A stretch of DNA of 64,000 bases from Natronospirillum sp965602035 (GTDB taxonomy: Bacteria; Pseudomonadota; Gammaproteobacteria; Pseudomonadales; Natronospirillaceae). Positions 1 through 7,425 of this stretch are shown piece after piece. The notes below the pieces were generated by a model, which was given only the letters and a program-made list of their open reading frames with translations, ran no database searches and had not been told where the DNA came from. Within the stretch, counting starts at the first letter, position 1; every line of letters begins with the position of its first letter. The translations under genes and the position numbers were made by a program. The DNA is taken from contig OZ271919.1 in the NCBI GenBank assembly GCA_965602035.1, positions 1,550,001-1,614,000 on the forward strand, read 5' to 3'.

Positions 1-1283
1 TGCAGATGCCGCCCGGAGACGTCGAAACCGCGCTCGCCGAGACCAGTGACCCGGAACTGGTCGGGTGGCTTGAACTGGTTCAGGCTTATCGCGCCCGGTC
101 CGGGTCAGACCTGAACGGGGTTCTGTCGCGCTGGTCACAACGGCATCCCGGGCACCAGGCCCGGGACAACTGGCCGTTTGCCATAGCCCGTGCTCTGGAA
201 ACTGATGCGCGCCGCCCCGATCGTGTGGCGCTCATGCTACCGCGGTCCGGTCCACTCGAGCGCCGCGGTCAGGCGGTGCAGGACGGTTTCATGACCGCCT
301 GGTACGAGGCAAAGAACCAGGGGCGACCGGTGCCGGACCTTGTGTTTATCGATGAAACCAGTGACGACCCCCGCCGACTGGCCGCGTCAGTGGCAGAGAA
401 AGGCGTTGATTGGCTGGTCGGCCCGCTCTCGCAGAATGCCACCTTTCGACTGGAGGCAGCACGAAACCTGCCTGTGCCGATACTGGCGCTGAACCAGACT
501 GACCGCAGCGTACTGGAGAATCCGGAGATTATTCAGTTCGGTCTCGCGCCTGCGGACCAGGCCCGCCAGGTTGCTACGCAGGCGTGGCGCTCGGGCTTCC
601 GGACCGCTGCAATCCTGGCCGGCCACACCCGCGACCACGAAGACGCTGCACGTGCATTCAGGGACCAATGGCAGCGGTTGGGCGGCCGGGTGGTTGCGCA
701 ACAATCTGTACCCGCTGAAGACGACGGCAGACGCTACCTTGCCGAGGTGAAAGCGCTGCTGGCGATCGACAGCAGTGAACAACGCGCCATTCAGATGCGC
801 GGGATTCTCGGCGGCGACCTGATCACCGAGCCGCGGCGTCGGCAGGACATCGACATGCTGTTCATGCCGGTCAATGCTGCCCAGGCACGAAGCCTCCGCC
901 CGCTACTCAACTTCCAGTTCGCCGCAGACCTTCCGGTTCTGAGCACGATGGCTCTGGTGGACCCGGGAACTGTTGACCGTAATGAGGACCTGGAGGGAAT
1001 CCGCGTGCTCGAGACCCCCTGGCGGCTCGGGCAATCGCCGATGCGAACAGCCCTTCAGGCTTCGGTACCCAATTACAATGCCGCCGAAGACCGATACTAT
1101 GCCCTCGGAATTGATGCCTTCCGGGCGCTGGACCGACTGGCGGTGTGGCAGGAGCAGCCGAGTCTGCCTCTGCATGGCGTAACCGGCACCATGAGGCTTT
1201 CCTCTGCCCGTCAGGTGCAGCGCGAGCTGCTCTGGGCCCGATTCGACAACGGGAATCTCGTGGCACTGGAGCCGACACGATGA
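1..1283 (+). CDS. lpoA: LpoA-type penicillin-binding protein activator, 5' truncated by window edge
   Basis: The frame is open from the left edge, so the lipoprotein signal and the N-terminal helical repeat region lie outside the window; at least 425 residues of the C-terminal part are present, where full family members run to about 600. The visible part opens with the hallmark of the LppC/LpoA type-1 periplasmic-binding fold (RVALMLPRSGPLERRGQAV, about residue 75 of the fragment) followed by a long alternating alpha/beta region. LpoA is an outer-membrane lipoprotein that activates the bifunctional peptidoglycan synthase PBP1A from the periplasm. Its stop overlaps the yraN start in an ATGA, and yraN, diaA and dolP follow in the conserved order, which supports the assignment. 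Confidence 0.93.
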   Translation, partial: QMPPGDVETALAETSDPELVGWLELVQAYRARSGSDLNGVLSRWSQRHPGHQARDNWPFAIARALETDARRPDRVALMLPRSGPLERRGQAVQDGFMTAWYEAKNQGRPVPDLVFIDETSDDPRRLAASVAEKGVDWLVGPLSQNATFRLEAARNLPVPILALNQTDRSVLENPEIIQFGLAPADQARQVATQAWRSGFRTAAILAGHTRDHEDAARAFRDQWQRLGGRVVAQQSVPAEDDGRRYLAEVKALLAIDSSEQRAIQMRGILGGDLITEPRRRQDIDMLFMPVNAAQARSLRPLLNFQFAADLPVLSTMALVDPGTVDRNEDLEGIRVLETPWRLGQSPMRTALQASVPNYNAAEDRYYALGIDAFRALDRLAVWQEQPSLPLHGVTGTMRLSSARQVQRELLWARFDNGNLVALEPTR

Positions 1284-1621
1284 GCCGCGCAGTGGGCGCC
1301 CGCGCAGAAGCGACCGCGGCCGAGTATCTGGCGCAACAGGGCTTGCGGCTGCTGGCACGTAATGTAGAGTGCCGCTGGGGTGAGATCGACCTTGTTCTGG
1401 CTGACGGACAGTATTGGGTTTTTGTCGAAGTGAAAGCCCGCAAGGACCAGTCGTTCGGCGGTGGCCTGGCAGCCATAACACCGAACAAGCAACGCCGGGT
1501 GCGGCGTACCGCCGAATGGTACCTGCAACAGCAGGGACAGCCTGACCACTGGTGTCGCATTGATGCCGTTGAGGTTGACCTCGGCTCGGGACAATGCCAC
1601 TGGATCAAGGATGCCTTCTGA
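1280..1621 (+). CDS. yraN: YraN / UPF0102 family nuclease-fold protein
   Basis: This 113-residue protein matches the small UPF0102 family in length and motifs. It begins MSRAVGARAEATAAEYL and carries the restriction-endonuclease-like core with EIDLV near residue 36 and FVEVKAR near residue 50, the acidic and lysine residues expected of that fold. An open frame runs upstream from 1145, but the start at 1280 overlaps the lpoA stop as ATGA and matches the family's N-terminus. The cellular role is unknown; a link to DNA repair or recombination is inferred only from the fold. It is translationally coupled to lpoA and directly abuts diaA. Confidence 0.95.
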   Translation: MSRAVGARAEATAAEYLAQQGLRLLARNVECRWGEIDLVLADGQYWVFVEVKARKDQSFGGGLAAITPNKQRRVRRTAEWYLQQQGQPDHWCRIDAVEVDLGSGQCHWIKDAF

Positions 1622-2215
1622 ATGACGGCCAACCTCGACCGAGTTGTTCAGCGCACAGCGCAGAGTATTGAAAACCTTCAGGCCACGGCCGATGCCACTC
1701 TGAGTAGCCTGTCTGCAGCCTGCGACCTGGTCTGTCAGACCTTTCTCAATGATGGAAAACTGCTGGTCTGCGGTAATGGCCCCAGTGCGGCAACCGGACA
1801 ACTGTTCTGCGCCTATCTGCTGCACCGGTATACTCTGGACCGTCCGGCTCTGCCCGCCATCAATCTCAGCAACAACTCAGCGCTGATTTCCCAGATCGGC
1901 ACGGAATCCAGTATCAACGATATCTACGCGAAGCCCATTCAGGCGCTGGCGCAGAGCCATGATCTGCTGGTGGTTTTCAGCCACGGCAACAAGATCGGAA
2001 GCCTGGTGCAGGCAATCCAGGCCGCCCACACCCGGCAGCTGCCGATTCTTGCATTCTCCTGTAGGGAGGGTGAGGATATTCAGGCATTGCTGACGGGCAG
2101 AGACATTGACCTGTCTGTTCCGACGAGCGGATCATTGGCGATTGAGGCCCATACCATGCTGGTGCATCGGCTCTGTGAGATGATCGACCTTACCATATTT
2201 GACCTGGAGGACTGA
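1622..2215 (+). CDS. diaA: SIS-domain protein, DiaA/GmhA-like
   Basis: A single SIS (sugar isomerase) domain of 197 residues with VCGNGPSAATGQLFCAYL near residue 50, the usual glycine-rich sugar-phosphate loop. DiaA in E. coli is a tetramer that binds DnaA and promotes timely replication initiation; GmhA is the heptose isomerase paralogue. Position between yraN and dolP is the diaA position in gammaproteobacteria, so DiaA is preferred. The usual GNGGSAA sequence reads GNGPSAA here, which argues against a catalytic isomerase. The start codon comes directly after the yraN stop. Confidence 0.9.
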   Translation: MTANLDRVVQRTAQSIENLQATADATLSSLSAACDLVCQTFLNDGKLLVCGNGPSAATGQLFCAYLLHRYTLDRPALPAINLSNNSALISQIGTESSINDIYAKPIQALAQSHDLLVVFSHGNKIGSLVQAIQAAHTRQLPILAFSCREGEDIQALLTGRDIDLSVPTSGSLAIEAHTMLVHRLCEMIDLTIFDLED

Positions 2216-2218
2216 CTG

Positions 2219-2806
2219 TTGGCTCTCAACCGCGCACCCACGCTACCGACACTCGCCTTGCCACTGCTGGCTTTTATCGCCCTGCTGCTGGTTGGCTGTG
2301 CGGGCAGCCAGGAAAACACGCGCCCCGCCGACAGCCTTTCGGCCGGAGCGCGCATTGATGACGCCGACCTGGAGCTGCGCCTGCGGCGCGCTCTGAACGA
2401 AGCCGATCAGCGCTTTCGCGATACCCGCATCAATGTCGTCTCCGTGAATGGCCGTGTATTGATCGCCGGGTTCGTGCCCTCTGCTGAGATGGTCGATACC
2501 GCCACCCAGGTGGCGCGCGGGTTCAACCACCTGGAGTTCCTGCACAATGAGCTGACGGTCAACGCGACACCGGATCTCGAAGTGCGGGCGTCAGACCAGT
2601 GGATCAGTGTTCGGGTCAAGGGCCGAATGATTCTGGAGCGTGGCCTGCCGGCCCGACGGATAACCGTGACCACGCATGACGGCACAGTCTATCTGATGGG
2701 CGTTGTCAGCAGTGACGTCGCCGAGCGGGCTCAGCGTCTTGCTGCGCAGGTTGAGGGGGTGCAGCGCATTGTATCCATTTTTGAGCGCTCCGATGACGCT
2801 GTATGA
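2219..2806 (+). CDS. dolP: DolP/YraP-type BON-domain outer-membrane lipoprotein
   Basis: A TTG start three bases after the diaA stop gives a 195-residue protein. The N-terminus is a lipoprotein signal: a hydrophobic stretch ending LLVGCAGS, with Cys near residue 27 as the lipidation site. Two BON domains follow (roughly residues 45-115 and 125-190), each with the pattern of a short hydrophobic strand, glycine and helix (for example VNGRVLIAGFV and HDGTVYLMGVV). DolP supports outer-membrane integrity and BAM function at division sites. It is the fourth member of the lpoA-yraN-diaA-dolP cluster and probably cotranscribed with it. Confidence 0.92.
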   Translation: MALNRAPTLPTLALPLLAFIALLLVGCAGSQENTRPADSLSAGARIDDADLELRLRRALNEADQRFRDTRINVVSVNGRVLIAGFVPSAEMVDTATQVARGFNHLEFLHNELTVNATPDLEVRASDQWISVRVKGRMILERGLPARRITVTTHDGTVYLMGVVSSDVAERAQRLAAQVEGVQRIVSIFERSDDAV

Positions 2807-2884
2807 CGGTTCACACAGAGTGGTTCACAACGGCTGTGAACCTTGGCTAAACTGGGCGTGCAACCCGATGAAGAGGATCGCTTC

Positions 2885-3796
2885 ATGAGCGCCATTCTTG
2901 TGTATCTGGACCCGGGAGAGGACAACCTCCCGGTACTGACAAAAGCGCGGCGGCTGAGCCAGATGCTGTATCGCCCTCTGGTCCTGATGTCCGTGGTCTA
3001 CAATGCCACGCTGGCCAGAAGCAGCCGCCCCGCCGGACAGGATGCCGACTCAACGCGAGACGCTTTTATCGAGGCCCATCGCGAAACGCTTGTTACCTAC
3101 GCCGATGACCTGAAGTCCCAGGGACTGTCTGTGGACGTCTGCGTGCTCTGGCACAAGAATGCGTGGCAGGGCATGCGGGAATATCTGCAACAGGGCGATT
3201 TTGACCTGATCGTCAAGGGAACACACCATCAGAACGTGGTGCAGCGCACGCTGTTCAGTTCAACCGACTGGGACCTTATCCGCTGTTCACCACTCCCGGT
3301 TCTGCTTGTACAGCGATACCCATGGCCGCAGGACAATCTGCTTCTGACGGCCTGCGTTGACCCGGTCGCGAAGGAAGATTCGCCGCAGATTCTCGACAAG
3401 GCTACAGTGCTTCAGGCCAAGGTCTGGCAAAGCGCCATGAACGCACGGCTGGAAGTCCTGAACGTGTACGACCCGACACCGTTCATTGTTTACATGGACC
3501 CGCCCGTGCCTGATACAACGCCCATCACGGAGGCGCTGGCCGAGCAGCATCGGGATGCGCTGAATCAGCTGCTCGCCGACTGCGGGCTGGAGAACACCCA
3601 GGGGCATCTGGAATCGGGCACCCCGGCGACCACGATTCCGGAGCTGCTGCACGAACACGGCACGCATGTCGCCGTGCTGGGTGCACAGACACGTGAAGGG
3701 ATCAACCGCTGGTTGATCGGGCATACGGCAGAAAAAGTTCTGGATCGTATACACTGCGATATCCTGGTCATCAAAACGGACCAGCACGGCCGCTGA
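2885..3796 (+). CDS. uspE: Tandem universal stress protein, UspE-like
   Basis: Two UspA-type domains in 303 residues, the usual length of UspE. The first domain covers about residues 1-145 (MSAILVYLDPGEDN to PLPVLLVQ), the second about 146-300, ending ILVIKT. The second carries LGAQTREGINRWLIGHTAEKV, a variant of the nucleotide-binding loop. The frame is open from 2843, but I chose the ATG at 2885 because an AAGAGG sits about nine bases before it and the protein then begins like its relatives. It is a single gene between dolP and aroA; function in stress survival is inferred from the family. Confidence 0.85.
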   Translation: MSAILVYLDPGEDNLPVLTKARRLSQMLYRPLVLMSVVYNATLARSSRPAGQDADSTRDAFIEAHRETLVTYADDLKSQGLSVDVCVLWHKNAWQGMREYLQQGDFDLIVKGTHHQNVVQRTLFSSTDWDLIRCSPLPVLLVQRYPWPQDNLLLTACVDPVAKEDSPQILDKATVLQAKVWQSAMNARLEVLNVYDPTPFIVYMDPPVPDTTPITEALAEQHRDALNQLLADCGLENTQGHLESGTPATTIPELLHEHGTHVAVLGAQTREGINRWLIGHTAEKVLDRIHCDILVIKTDQHGR

Positions 3797-3811
3797 GAAG
3801 CCAACCTCAGC

Positions 3812-3852
3812 GGGCAGCCTGCGAGCGGCGGCGGCCGTTTGCGAGGCTGCCC
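3812..3852 (+). terminator. Hairpin after uspE-like gene
   Basis: A 9-bp perfect stem (GGGCAGCCT pairing with AGGCTGCCC) closes a G+C-rich inner hairpin about 15 bases after the upstream stop codon. No T-tract follows, so it may be a weak or Rho-assisted terminator or an mRNA-stabilising hairpin. Confidence 0.45.
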
Positions 3853-3978
3853 TGACGGTGATTGCGTCTCCGGCCCGGCCCGCTACAATATCCGCCCCGG
3901 TCCTGTGCGCGCCCGTTCAGCGCAGAAGCATCATTCACAGGCACCGTATTAACCAGATCAAGCGAGGCAAATTCAGGC

Positions 3979-5286
3979 ATGCAGGAACTGACGTTGCAAC
4001 CGATCGATGCCGTAGACGGTGCCGTCAATTTACCCGGCTCAAAGAGCCTGTCGAATCGAATACTGTTACTCGCTGCCCTCGCCCGCGGTACCACACGGGT
4101 AACCAACCTGCTGTTCAGCGATGACACCGCACGAATGCTGGAGGCGCTGATGTCGCTGGGCGTCGATATTGCGGTGGATCAGGCTGCCGGTGTCTGTACG
4201 GTCCGGGGCCTTGCCGGCCGACTGGCCAGTGGATCCGGGCGCGGGCGCACCCAGGTGCTGGATCTGGGCAATGCGGGAACCGCCATGCGCCCGCTCTGCG
4301 CCGCTCTGACACTTGGAACCGGCGATTTTCGTCTGACCGGCGTCAAACGGATGTACGAACGCCCCATCGGAGACCTGGTCGATGCGCTCATACAGTTGGG
4401 TGCAAAAATCCGTTATGACGGCAACCCCGGCTATCCACCGTTGTCCATTGAGGCCGGTGAATGGAAAGGTGACCGAGTTGCCATTCGCGGAAACATTTCC
4501 AGTCAGTTTCTTACCGCCCTGCTGATGGCCGCGCCCCTGGCTGGTCGACCACTGACGATCGATGTCGAGGGCGAGCTCGTTTCCAGGCCCTATATAGCGC
4601 TGACACTCGACACCATGGCCCGGTTTGGCGTCACGGTCGAAAACGACCGCTTCCAGCGCTTTCATATTGACGGCAAGCAGACCTATGAGTCGCCAGCGGA
4701 AATCATGGTGGAAGGGGACGCGTCCTCAGCCTCCTATTTCCTGGCGGCTGCGGCCATTCGCGGCGGCACTGTAAGAGTGTCCGGTATCGGGCGCCGCTCG
4801 GTACAGGGTGATATCCGGTTTGCCGATGTGTTGGCTCAGATGGGTGCCGAGGTCCGCTGGAGCGACGGTTATATCGAAGTCACAGGAAGAAGCCTTCGGG
4901 GCATTGATGCCGACATGAATGATATACCGGATGCGGCCATGACGATTGCCACTACCGCGCTGTTCGCCGATGGCCCTACCTGTATCCGGAATATCTACAA
5001 CTGGCGGCTGAAGGAGACGGACCGACTGACGGCAATGGCCACGGAGCTGCAGAAGCTGGGGGCCACCGTTGATGAAGGTCGCGACTACCTGAAAGTCTGG
5101 CCGGTGCGGACCCTTAAGCCGGCGCGGATAGCGACTTATGACGACCACAGAATGGCCATGTGCTTTTCGCTGGCAGCTCTGGGTAACGCGCCTGTCACCA
5201 TTGAGGACCCGGGCTGCACGGCCAAGACATTCCCCGACTATTTCGAACGATTCGCCAGCATCTGCCACACGCGGGTGCCGGGCTGA
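3979..5286 (+). CDS. aroA: 3-phosphoshikimate 1-carboxyvinyltransferase (EPSP synthase), class I
   Basis: It catalyses the sixth step of the shikimate pathway, joining phosphoenolpyruvate to shikimate-3-phosphate. At 435 residues it matches the enterobacterial length. Signatures are PGSKSLSNRILLLAALARG near residue 20, LGNAGTAMRPL near residue 94, RPIGDLVDAL near residue 124 and DDHRMAMCFSLAAL near residue 389. The unmodified GNAGTAMRPL loop is that of class I, glyphosate-sensitive enzymes. The frame is open from 3862, but the ATG at 3979 gives the family N-terminus (MQELTLQPI). ppa follows after 33 bases and may be cotranscribed. Confidence 0.96.
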   Translation: MQELTLQPIDAVDGAVNLPGSKSLSNRILLLAALARGTTRVTNLLFSDDTARMLEALMSLGVDIAVDQAAGVCTVRGLAGRLASGSGRGRTQVLDLGNAGTAMRPLCAALTLGTGDFRLTGVKRMYERPIGDLVDALIQLGAKIRYDGNPGYPPLSIEAGEWKGDRVAIRGNISSQFLTALLMAAPLAGRPLTIDVEGELVSRPYIALTLDTMARFGVTVENDRFQRFHIDGKQTYESPAEIMVEGDASSASYFLAAAAIRGGTVRVSGIGRRSVQGDIRFADVLAQMGAEVRWSDGYIEVTGRSLRGIDADMNDIPDAAMTIATTALFADGPTCIRNIYNWRLKETDRLTAMATELQKLGATVDEGRDYLKVWPVRTLKPARIATYDDHRMAMCFSLAALGNAPVTIEDPGCTAKTFPDYFERFASICHTRVPG

Positions 5287-5319
5287 CTGATTCTTTCATT
5301 ATCTCGACAGGAGTGAACC

Positions 5320-5844
5320 ATGAGTTACAGCACGATTCCGGCCGGAAAATCTCTCCCTGATGATATTTTTGTTGCCATCGAGATCCCGGCCAACGCCGAT
5401 CCGATCAAATATGAGATCGACAAGGACATGGATGCCTTGCTGGTCGATCGATTCATGGCCACACCGATGTTCTACCCGGCCAACTATGGTTATATCCCTC
5501 AGACACTCGCGCCGGACGGCGACCCCCTCGACGTGCTGGTGGTCACACCCTACCCGGTAGCACCGGGATCTGTGATTCGCGCGCGCCCGGTCGGTATACT
5601 CGATATGACCGATGAGGCCGGATCCGACGCCAAGCTGGTCGCTGTGCCTCACCAGAAGCTGACCAGTCTCTACGACAGCGTCAACGACATTCAGGATCTT
5701 CCTCCGCTGCTGCTGGAACAGATCAAGCACTTTTTCGAGAACTACAAGACTCTGGAGAAAGGAAAGTGGGTCAAGGTGGACGGCTGGCGAGATGCGACAG
5801 CCGCACGCGAGGCGATTCTCGAAGCGGCGAAAGCCTACCAGTGA
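5320..5844 (+). CDS. ppa: Inorganic pyrophosphatase, family I
   Basis: The 174-residue length and motifs match the hexameric soluble pyrophosphatase of bacteria, which hydrolyses PPi to drive biosynthetic reactions in the cytosol. Visible signatures include IEIPANADPIKYEIDKD, FYPANYGYIPQT, the family signature DGDPLDVLVV near residue 66, and DDKLVAV-type metal-binding residues represented here as SDAKLVAVP. A good AGGAG ribosome-binding site sits just upstream of the ATG. gcvT starts 7 bases after its stop, so the two genes are almost certainly on one transcript. Confidence 0.96.
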   Translation: MSYSTIPAGKSLPDDIFVAIEIPANADPIKYEIDKDMDALLVDRFMATPMFYPANYGYIPQTLAPDGDPLDVLVVTPYPVAPGSVIRARPVGILDMTDEAGSDAKLVAVPHQKLTSLYDSVNDIQDLPPLLLEQIKHFFENYKTLEKGKWVKVDGWRDATAAREAILEAAKAYQ

Positions 5845-5851
5845 GGTCCTG

Positions 5852-6928
5852 ATGAACCGCTCACCCCTGCACAGTATTCATGAACGGAACGGTGCCCACT
5901 GGGCACCATTCGCCGGCTGGCAACTGCCGCTCCATTTTGGTTCGCAGCTCAGTGAGCACCGCGCTGTGCGCTCGGAATGCGGCTGGTTTGATGTCAGCCA
6001 CATGGGCGTGGTGGATGTAACCGGCACCGAGGCCACCGCCGCCATGCGTCTGCTGCTGACGAATGATGTCACCCGGCTCGACGAGCCGGGTGCCGGGCTC
6101 TATACCCTGATGCTGAATGATCAGGGCGGCATTCTGGATGACCTGATCATCTTCAGAACCAGCAACGGGTATCGGTTAATTGTGAATGCTGCCACGACAG
6201 CCGATGACCTGGAGTGGATGCGTTCACGGCTCGATCGGTTTGATTTCACGATCATCCACCGGACTGAATATGCAATGGTCGCTGTGCAGGGGCCGACCGC
6301 GCGGCAGACAGTCGGCCGGCTCTACCCGGAGCTGGACGGCGAACTGGCCGCGCTGGCGCCTTTCCAGGGTTTCTTCCAGAAAGAATGGTTCCTCTCGCGG
6401 ACCGGTTATACCGGTGAGGACGGTCTTGAGATCATATTACCGGCTGAGCACGCAGAGGCGCTTGCTGACACGCTTTCGGAACGCCGGGTGCAGCCTTGCG
6501 GCCTGGGCGCGCGGGATTCACTGCGCCTCGAGGCCGGCCTGAACCTCTATGGTCAGGATATGGACAGCTCTGTACGGCCCCGGGCCTGTAACCTCAACTG
6601 GACGGTCGATACTTCCGACACTGACCGACAATTTGTAGGTTCAGAGAGTCTTACCGAAGACGAATCCGAGACCCAGGTCGGATTAATTCTGGAGCAGAAA
6701 GGCATGATGCGGCATGGCTACTCTGTATACTCCGGTGAACAGGCAGTCGGTATGGTCACGAGCGGCGGCTTCTCGCCCACACTGAACGCGTCGATCGGGC
6801 TTGCCCGCATAAACAGAGACGTTCTGGGGCCTCTTTCTGTCGATATCCGGGGCAGACAGTTGCCGGCCAAGCGCGTCAAGCCGCCCTTTGTACGGAATGG
6901 CAGGGCCAGAGTGGAGACCGGACAGTAG
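5852..6928 (+). CDS. gcvT: Glycine cleavage system T protein (aminomethyltransferase)
   Basis: The protein of 358 residues transfers the methylene group from the aminomethyl-lipoyl H protein to tetrahydrofolate, releasing ammonia. It begins MNRSPLHSIHERNGAHWAPF and contains FDVSHMGVVDVTG, FLSRTGYTGEDGLEI and LRLEAGLNLYGQDMD, all characteristic of GcvT folate-binding domains. The frame is open from 5792 inside ppa, but the ATG at 5852 gives the family start and lies just after a GAGGTCCTG site. gcvH follows after 81 bases. Confidence 0.95.
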   Translation: MNRSPLHSIHERNGAHWAPFAGWQLPLHFGSQLSEHRAVRSECGWFDVSHMGVVDVTGTEATAAMRLLLTNDVTRLDEPGAGLYTLMLNDQGGILDDLIIFRTSNGYRLIVNAATTADDLEWMRSRLDRFDFTIIHRTEYAMVAVQGPTARQTVGRLYPELDGELAALAPFQGFFQKEWFLSRTGYTGEDGLEIILPAEHAEALADTLSERRVQPCGLGARDSLRLEAGLNLYGQDMDSSVRPRACNLNWTVDTSDTDRQFVGSESLTEDESETQVGLILEQKGMMRHGYSVYSGEQAVGMVTSGGFSPTLNASIGLARINRDVLGPLSVDIRGRQLPAKRVKPPFVRNGRARVETGQ

Positions 6929-7009
6929 TCTGACCGGGCTACGCTGAAGCAGATCCGGGCATCTTTATCAGCACCGGATTATTGAAAATCAACACAGGAA
7001 CAGCAGACC

Positions 7010-7396
7010 ATGAGCACAACACCCGCTGATCTGAAATACACGCCGACGCATGAGTGGGTTCTCAGCGACGGCAACACCATCACTCTGGGAATCACAGATT
7101 TTGCCCAGGAACAGCTCGGTGACGTCGTGTTTGTCGAACTGCCTGAACCGGGCACAGTGGTAGCCGCAGGCGACGGTATTGCGGTGGTGGAATCGGTAAA
7201 GGCAGCGTCCGATATCTATGCACCGGCATCGGGAACGATCGAAGCCGTCAACCCGGCACTGGAGGACTCTCCGGAACTGGTGAATTCCGACCCGTTTGAA
7301 GACGGCTGGTTCCTCCGCATGACCATCGAAAACCCGGACGACCTCGAGGATCTGCTTGATGCGGACTCCTACATTGACCAATGCGCTGAGACCTGA
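7010..7396 (+). CDS. gcvH: Glycine cleavage system H protein (lipoyl carrier)
   Basis: A 128-residue lipoyl-carrier protein. It shows YTPTHEWV near the N-terminus, then LGDVVFVELPEPG, and the lipoylation site ESVKAASDIYAP with Lys64 as the attachment residue. It shuttles the aminomethyl group between GcvP and GcvT. The protein is clearly acidic. The AGGAA ribosome-binding site is nine bases before the ATG. The 81 bases upstream could hold a separate promoter but I see no clear consensus. gcvP starts 29 bases downstream. Confidence 0.97.
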   Translation: MSTTPADLKYTPTHEWVLSDGNTITLGITDFAQEQLGDVVFVELPEPGTVVAAGDGIAVVESVKAASDIYAPASGTIEAVNPALEDSPELVNSDPFEDGWFLRMTIENPDDLEDLLDADSYIDQCAET

Positions 7397-7425
7397 AGGC
7401 GCAGGAACACAAGGGCATTGAATGG

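Noticed and set aside
5845..7009. Glycine riboswitch ahead of gcvT or gcvH
   Set aside because: The gaps (7 and 81 bases) are too short and lack the conserved aptamer elements.
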